From positions 62,001-126,000 of the forward strand of contig NZ_JANKMS010000007.1 in the NCBI RefSeq assembly GCF_024649945.1: 64,000 nucleotides of DNA, given 5' to 3'. The notes under the pieces were generated by a model. That model searched no databases. It worked only from the letters and a program-made list of their open reading frames with translations, and was not told the DNA's origin. A program made the translations under genes and the position numbers. Shown piece after piece: positions 59,359 to 64,000 of this stretch. Numbering within the stretch: the stretch's first letter is position 1; each line of letters opens with the position of its first letter. The DNA is from Flavobacterium panacis (GTDB taxonomy: Bacteria > Bacteroidota > Bacteroidia > Flavobacteriales > Flavobacteriaceae).

Positions 59359-60603
59359 CTATTTCGGCATCTCGTACATTTTCGGCAATGAATTCAACAA
59401 TGCCGATTTTGGTTTAGAAGCAAATGTTTTAAAATCACTTGCATTTGATACAGAACCATTTGGGACATAATAGCCGTCTTTGGTATTATTCCAAAACAAA
59501 ACATAACTTATGCAGTTAAATTCAAGATCAAATACTCTGTTGTCGTGTAAAACATTATATAAATTGGTAGAAAACCAATTGTTTATTGGAGGTGTGGTTG
59601 CTGTAACCTGATATCCTGTCTCAGTCAAAGCTGCGATTTTTACTCTAGTTCTGGCAGCAATAGATAACATTTTTAGTTTTGCGTTTGCTCTATTATATCC
59701 ATCATTTCCACTGTTTAAATCACCATAATTATCCATTCCTAAAACGTCAACATATTTATCACCTGGATATCGAGTTAAATAATTTTCAATTGTTGAGTAT
59801 GAATTATCAGGAGAAAAAGCATACAAAATGTTGTGAACGCCTTTCGTGTTTTTTAGATAATTGACTGTGAATTGATATGCTTTTTTATATTCGTCTGCAG
59901 TACAGTAATCAGCTCCCCACCAAAACCAGTTTCCGTCAAATTCATGAAAAGGTCTAAAGATTATCGGAATCAATTCTCCATTCGAACCTTTTAAATTCGA
60001 AATTACACTAGCGACTTTGTCAAGTTTCTTTTTGTACCATTCGTTGTTTGCTCCGCCTGGTAGGATACTTTTAAAAGCAGTCGATTTTTGATCTGCAGTC
60101 ATATCGGCTGTATAGAAAGAATCTTCTTTGTAAGGTTCTCTCAAATGCCAGCTGAAAGTATTGATTATTCCTTTCGCGTAAGCGGCTTTAACATCCGAGA
60201 CAATTTTTAGTTCTTGTTGATAAAACCAATTGTTCGATTGTTCGTTGTTATTTTTGTCGGTTATAAACATGAAATCCGAACCTAAAACGGCAGGATCAAA
60301 ACCTGTATTTTTTTTAATGTCAGAGTCGCCTCCAGCGTCTTGGTAAAAACTGTTAAAAGCATCTTGCTGTCCAATAGCGGTTTTGGTTTCACCAAGTCTT
60401 TTTAAATTATAAAAAAGAGCCTGAGTTTCTTTTGTAGCGTTGGCATCGACCATATAAGTCAAAACATTTTGAGTGGTCAACGGATCGCTTTGCGTCGGCG
60501 GATCTACTATTACTTCGTCGGTTGAATCTTTATCTGAAGAACAACTTGCTAAAACTAAAATGCAGAAATTCAACAAAACGATTTTAAAAATGGATTTTTT
60601 CAT
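59359..60603 (-). CDS. GH26 endo-beta-mannanase, lipoprotein
   Basis: A 414-residue enzyme with lipobox LVLASC (Cys 21) and a Ser/Asp/Thr linker. The catalytic domain has acid/base E221 in FRPFHEFDGNWFWWG and nucleophile E328 in ALTETGYQ. GH26 cuts internal beta-1,4-mannosidic bonds; its lipid anchor suggests the cell surface. It starts six bases after the CBM-like gene and precedes element B. Confidence 0.93.
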   Translation of the reverse strand: MKKSIFKIVLLNFCILVLASCSSDKDSTDEVIVDPPTQSDPLTTQNVLTYMVDANATKETQALFYNLKRLGETKTAIGQQDAFNSFYQDAGGDSDIKKNTGFDPAVLGSDFMFITDKNNNEQSNNWFYQQELKIVSDVKAAYAKGIINTFSWHLREPYKEDSFYTADMTADQKSTAFKSILPGGANNEWYKKKLDKVASVISNLKGSNGELIPIIFRPFHEFDGNWFWWGADYCTADEYKKAYQFTVNYLKNTKGVHNILYAFSPDNSYSTIENYLTRYPGDKYVDVLGMDNYGDLNSGNDGYNRANAKLKMLSIAARTRVKIAALTETGYQVTATTPPINNWFSTNLYNVLHDNRVFDLEFNCISYVLFWNNTKDGYYVPNGSVSNASDFKTFASKPKSALLNSLPKMYEMPK

Positions 60604-60609
60604 TTTGGT

Positions 60610-61158
60610 TTATTTAGTTTCAGAATTCAATTTTGAAAACTCTTCTTCAGACAATGTTGTCATTTTTATATCATCAAAAAATACAGTACCATTCGTTTGT
60701 GCCAAAGCGAGCATTACTCTTATTTTCTTTGCATCATCAGGAACTTTTACTGCTTTTTTGTAATTCACCCAATCAGTTGTTCCTTTTGCTCTTGCAATTG
60801 TTTCTGTACCCACTTGTTTATCTGCACTGTTTGTAAATTCGATGATTACGGCAGCAGCTTTATACTCTTCTTTCTGATTTTCGATTCCTTCTGCTTTCAT
60901 CCAAGCACTGCATTCTACTGCATACGTATTTTTGGCTAGCGAAACGGTTTGATCAAAAGCTCTCCATTCTGCACCCGTATACTGATTAATCAAAGCGCTG
61001 TTTTTTCCAGATTTTTTATCATAAGGAGAAAGCGCACCATTTTCCTGTCCGTTCCAATTGGTTAAGTCATATTCAAAACCTCCATTTTTTATAAGATTGG
61101 TTTGAGCATCTGTAATTATGGATGTCAGGAATAAACTAAAAAGAATAAAAAGTTTCAT
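60610..61158 (-). CDS. Stand-alone carbohydrate-binding module protein (CBM4/16-like)
   Basis: A 182-residue exported protein (signal MKLFILFSLFLTSIITDA). LIKNGGFEYDLTNWNGQ at the start of the mature part and the final FFDDIKMTTLSEEEF are typical of CBM4_9/CBM16-like jelly-rolls. No enzymatic domain. It probably binds mannan outside the cell and helps the mannanases. It is six bases upstream of the GH26 gene. Confidence 0.78.
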   Translation of the reverse strand: MKLFILFSLFLTSIITDAQTNLIKNGGFEYDLTNWNGQENGALSPYDKKSGKNSALINQYTGAEWRAFDQTVSLAKNTYAVECSAWMKAEGIENQKEEYKAAAVIIEFTNSADKQVGTETIARAKGTTDWVNYKKAVKVPDDAKKIRVMLALAQTNGTVFFDDIKMTTLSEEEFSKLNSETK

Positions 61159-61193
61159 AGTGACTTTAAAATTAGAGTTAGAAATGAATAAAA

Positions 61194-62384
61194 TTAATCT
61201 TGAATTCGCTGTATCAATTCAATACAAGCTCTTCCATTGTGATAGGGGCATTTCCAGAATCCGGCTTTGTCTTTTTTCATTATAGAATAGTCTTGGTAAA
61301 CTCCCCAATACCATTCGCCATTTTGCTGGTCTATCATATATTTTTTTGTGAATTTCCAGATTTTAAAAACAATATCCAGATATTCTTCTTTTCCTGTTAA
61401 TTGGTAAGCGTTGTAAAAGCCAATTAAAGCTTCGGCTTGTGGCCACCAATGTTTTTCGGTAATTAATTCGTTTTTTTCTGGATCAAATTCATACCACAAA
61501 CCACCATCAGCATCTAAGCCTTCTTTTGTGGCTTCGGCAATCTGAATGGCATATTTTTTATAATTGGCAATCAAAGTCTGATCTTCTGAAATTTCGGCAC
61601 ATTGTTGTAAAAGCCAGGCCGCTTCTATATCATGTCCGTATGAAATAACATCTGGTTTTTCTTTCCAATTTTCATCAAAAAATAAACGTAAATGTCCCGT
61701 TTCGGTATTAATAAAATGCTGTTCGATTGTTTTTAATAATTCTAGAATGTCTTTTAGGAGTTTTTCGTCTTTCCATACTTTATATAAATTCACATAACCT
61801 TCAATAATATGAAGATGAGTGTTCATCGTTTTCTTTTCGTTGGCATCTTTTGCACTTAAACGCAAATCGTCTATTGGCTGCCAATCTCTGGTAAAAGCTT
61901 CAAAATAACCTTTATTAACCGTATCGTAACTATGTTCTTGAATTTTAGAATATAGATTTTTAGCTATTTCTAATGCTCTTTCGTTGTGCGAAATTGCATA
62001 ATATTCAGATAATCCATAAATGGCGAAAGCCAATGCATAAATCTGATTTTTGGTGTCTTTTGGAGTTTTATCCTCATTAATACTCCAAAAAAGACCTCCA
62101 AATTGTGTGTCATAAAAAGAAGCTGCTAGAAATTCAAATGCTCTTTCTGCCAGTATTTTGTGGTTTTCGTTTTTCGTGGTTGTGTAACTGGCAGAGAACG
62201 TCCAAAGAATTCGGGCATTTAAAACCGAACCTTTTTCTGCATTTGAAATCAGATGATCATTAAAATCGATTTGTCCTACAAAACCGCCATTTTGATCATC
62301 AATAGTACGTTCTGACCAATATTTTAGGATAGAATCAAGTTCTGCGGTTAATTCCGATTTTAAAAGCTTTAATTGTAATGACAC
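61194..62384 (-). CDS. AGE-family mannobiose/cellobiose 2-epimerase
   Basis: A 396-residue cytosolic (alpha/alpha)6 barrel. Conserved His/Glu segments: MNTHLHIIEGYVNLY, ISYGHDIEAAWLL, EKHWWPQAEALIGF and CPYHNGRACIE. With the GH130 gene six bases away it forms the known mannobiose route: epimerase turns beta-1,4-mannobiose into mannosyl-glucose. N-acylglucosamine epimerase is less likely given the context. Confidence 0.9.
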   Translation of the reverse strand: MSLQLKLLKSELTAELDSILKYWSERTIDDQNGGFVGQIDFNDHLISNAEKGSVLNARILWTFSASYTTTKNENHKILAERAFEFLAASFYDTQFGGLFWSINEDKTPKDTKNQIYALAFAIYGLSEYYAISHNERALEIAKNLYSKIQEHSYDTVNKGYFEAFTRDWQPIDDLRLSAKDANEKKTMNTHLHIIEGYVNLYKVWKDEKLLKDILELLKTIEQHFINTETGHLRLFFDENWKEKPDVISYGHDIEAAWLLQQCAEISEDQTLIANYKKYAIQIAEATKEGLDADGGLWYEFDPEKNELITEKHWWPQAEALIGFYNAYQLTGKEEYLDIVFKIWKFTKKYMIDQQNGEWYWGVYQDYSIMKKDKAGFWKCPYHNGRACIELIQRIQD

Positions 62385-62390
62385 GATATT

Positions 62391-63581
62391 TTAAATTGCG
62401 TTATTTCTTTCGATTTGATTAATAATGGTTTGAACAGAACCTGCAGAAACAAAAGTATCAGCTGGAGTGTTGGTAACATAATCGACCAATTGGTCTACAG
62501 ATGAAACTGCAACGTGCATACGTGTATCTGATGAAGCGTAATAAACGTAAACTGTTCCGTCTTCATCTTCAATCCATCCATTAGAAAATAAAACATTCGA
62601 AACGTCACCAACTCTTTCAATTCCTTCCGGGCCCATAAAATGACCTGCTGGAACGTGGGTTACTTTTGCAATATCATTTAAATCAGTCATAAACATATAC
62701 AAAGTATAACGCAATCCTGCAGCAGTATTACGAACTCCATGTGCCAGATGCAGCCAACCTTTTGAGGTTTTAATTGGAGCAGGACCAAGGCCGTTTTTTA
62801 ACTCATAAATAGTATGATATTGTTTTCCGAAAATGATTTTTTCTTCTTTTACAATTGGATTTTTCATGTCTTCAACATAACCTAAACCAATTCCGCCACC
62901 AGATCCTACATCAATAAAACCATCTTGCGGACGCGTGTATAAAGCATATTTTCCGTTTACAAATTCGGGATGTAAAACTACATTTCGCTGTTGTCCGGTG
63001 TTTGAAATTAAATCTGGAAGTCTTTCCCAGTTTATTAAATCTTTAGAACGTACAATTCCAGCATTGGCAACTGCTGAACTCGTGTCGCCTTTTGGTGCTT
63101 TTGGATCTTTTCTTTCTGTACAGAAAATGCCATAAACATAACCATCTTCGTGATGAATTAAACGCATATCGTACACATTTGTGTCTGGTTCGTCAGTTTG
63201 TGGAATTACACAAGGTGTGTCCCAGAATTTGAAATTGTCAATTCCGTTTGGACTTTCGGCAATTGCAAAAAAAGATTTTCGGTCAATTCCTTCTACACGA
63301 ACGGCAAGTAAATATTTTCCATTCCATTTCATAGCGCCAGCATTAAAAGCGGCATTGATTCCAATTCTTTCTTGTAGAAAAGGATTCGTTGTTTCGTTAA
63401 AATCAAAACGCCAGTTTAAGGGAGCATGTTCTGCTGTTACAACAGGGTTTTCATATCGTTCGTAAATCCCGTTTCCAACTGTTTGTTTAGGTTTGTTTTT
63501 ACGTTCAAGCAGTGTTTTATGTTCGTTTTCTAATGCTGTTTTTCTTTCCTGAAAAGTCAGCGAAGATGTTATTGTTGTCAT
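62391..63581 (-). CDS. GH130 4-O-beta-D-mannosyl-D-glucose phosphorylase
   Basis: A 396-residue five-bladed propeller enzyme without signal peptide. General acid D138 in TNVYDMRLIHHEDG; substrate loops in RIGINAAFNAGAMKWNGKYL and QRNVVLHPEFVNGKYALYTR; phosphate-site Arg/His in LAHGVRNTAAGLRYTLYMF. It matches the GH130_1 phosphorylases that split Man-beta-1,4-Glc into mannose-1-phosphate and glucose. Upstream is a GPH transporter, downstream the epimerase. Confidence 0.92.
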   Translation of the reverse strand: MTTITSSLTFQERKTALENEHKTLLERKNKPKQTVGNGIYERYENPVVTAEHAPLNWRFDFNETTNPFLQERIGINAAFNAGAMKWNGKYLLAVRVEGIDRKSFFAIAESPNGIDNFKFWDTPCVIPQTDEPDTNVYDMRLIHHEDGYVYGIFCTERKDPKAPKGDTSSAVANAGIVRSKDLINWERLPDLISNTGQQRNVVLHPEFVNGKYALYTRPQDGFIDVGSGGGIGLGYVEDMKNPIVKEEKIIFGKQYHTIYELKNGLGPAPIKTSKGWLHLAHGVRNTAAGLRYTLYMFMTDLNDIAKVTHVPAGHFMGPEGIERVGDVSNVLFSNGWIEDEDGTVYVYYASSDTRMHVAVSSVDQLVDYVTNTPADTFVSAGSVQTIINQIERNNAI

Positions 63582-63608
63582 ATCAATTGATTTCTGTATC
63601 TGTAATTT

Positions 63609-64000
63609 TTAATGATTTTGATCTCTCTTTTCGTTTAAATCCTGTTCTATAATTTGTAATTTTTCTTCTGATAATGGATAAAATGCTATAAAAGCTACTG
63701 AGATTGCTGCTGCAATTGCAGGCAATATGCTTAACATTAATTGAATTCCGTTTTGAGCTGTTGCAGTCTGTTCAACATTAGCCTGAAAACCGTAATAACC
63801 TAAAAGCCATCCAGCTCCGGCGCCACCAATGGTCCATCCAAATTTTTGTGACATTGAAGAAGCTGAGAAAACCAATCCTGTAGCACGACGTCCTTGTTTC
63901 CATTCAGAATAATCGGCACTATCGGCATACATGGACCAGATCAATGGGAAGATACAACCTGCACAAATACTGATTAGAACCTGAAAAATCAGAATTAAGT
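63609..64000 (-). CDS. GPH-family sugar:cation symporter, C-terminal fragment
   Basis: The last ~130 codons of a membrane transporter that enters from beyond the right edge. Visible are a hydrophobic segment LILIFQVLISICAGCIFPLI, then WSMYADSADYSEWKQGRRAT, GLVFSASSMSQKFGWTIGGA and a terminal hydrophobic segment. This is the glycoside-pentoside-hexuronide symporter signature (AD..DY.E...G.R..G). It probably imports mannobiose or other mannan oligosaccharides. The GH130 gene starts 27 bases downstream. Confidence 0.87.
   Translation of the reverse strand, partial: LILIFQVLISICAGCIFPLIWSMYADSADYSEWKQGRRATGLVFSASSMSQKFGWTIGGAGAGWLLGYYGFQANVEQTATAQNGIQLMLSILPAIAAAISVAFIAFYPLSEEKLQIIEQDLNEKRDQNH

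Overview
The window is chromosomal DNA from a member of the Bacteroidota, most probably a Flavobacterium (F. johnsoniae-like). The evidence is AT-rich sequence, start codons without Shine-Dalgarno sites, TAnnTTTG promoter boxes, a type IX secretion cargo protein, a SecA without the C-terminal zinc motif, bacillithiol synthesis (BshC), and a DUF4295 gene beside rpmB/rpmG. No rRNA, tRNA, CRISPR array, prophage or insertion sequence was recognised.

Layout. 1-9.3 kb: start of purB, a sirtuin/fatty-acid-hydroxylase pair, a three-gene cassette (APS kinase, Asp/Asn beta-hydroxylase-like oxygenase, sulfotransferase), trmH, secA, a DUF2795 gene and a cobalamin adenosyltransferase. 9.3-22 kb: ABC ATPase, lipoproteins, FKBP isomerase, four-helix-bundle protein, ABC-F protein, CpsB-like phosphatase, DUF5009 membrane protein, BamA-like barrel, glycosyltransferase and a 2-oxoacid dehydrogenase E2. 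22-31.5 kb: exonuclease, FAH-family hydrolase, Hpt protein, cinA, rpmB-rpmG-DUF4295-ftsY, a small membrane protein, a lipoprotein archaemetzincin, a serine hydrolase, DUF721 and ndk. 31.6-48.6 kb: second DUF5009 protein, bshC, MHS-family transporter, an sdpR/sdpI-like pair, a T9SS type B protein, a radical SAM protein with unusual cysteine spacing, an MBL-fold hydrolase, a GIY-YIG protein, a two-component system, DUF1573, an L,D-transpeptidase and an NlpC/P60 peptidase.

48.8-64 kb is a carbohydrate region. On the plus strand are a CE2-like esterase, a sialate-O-acetylesterase-like protein, a GH3 beta-glucosidase and an aldo/keto reductase. On the minus strand is a beta-mannan operon read from the right edge: GPH transporter (partial), GH130 mannosylglucose phosphorylase, mannobiose 2-epimerase, a stand-alone carbohydrate-binding protein, GH26 and GH5 mannanases, and GH97. 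Together they outline breakdown of acetylated galacto(gluco)mannan: deacetylation, surface cleavage, side-chain removal, uptake of mannobiose, epimerisation to mannosyl-glucose and phosphorolysis. No SusC/SusD pair or regulator is inside the window. Between the two halves lies a DUF433 antitoxin whose toxin partner is broken.

The most unusual non-coding content is a set of dispersed intergenic palindromes built from a few recurring short words, plus two copies of a structured element (about 90 bp) that each end 13-17 nt before the start codon of a lipoprotein gene.
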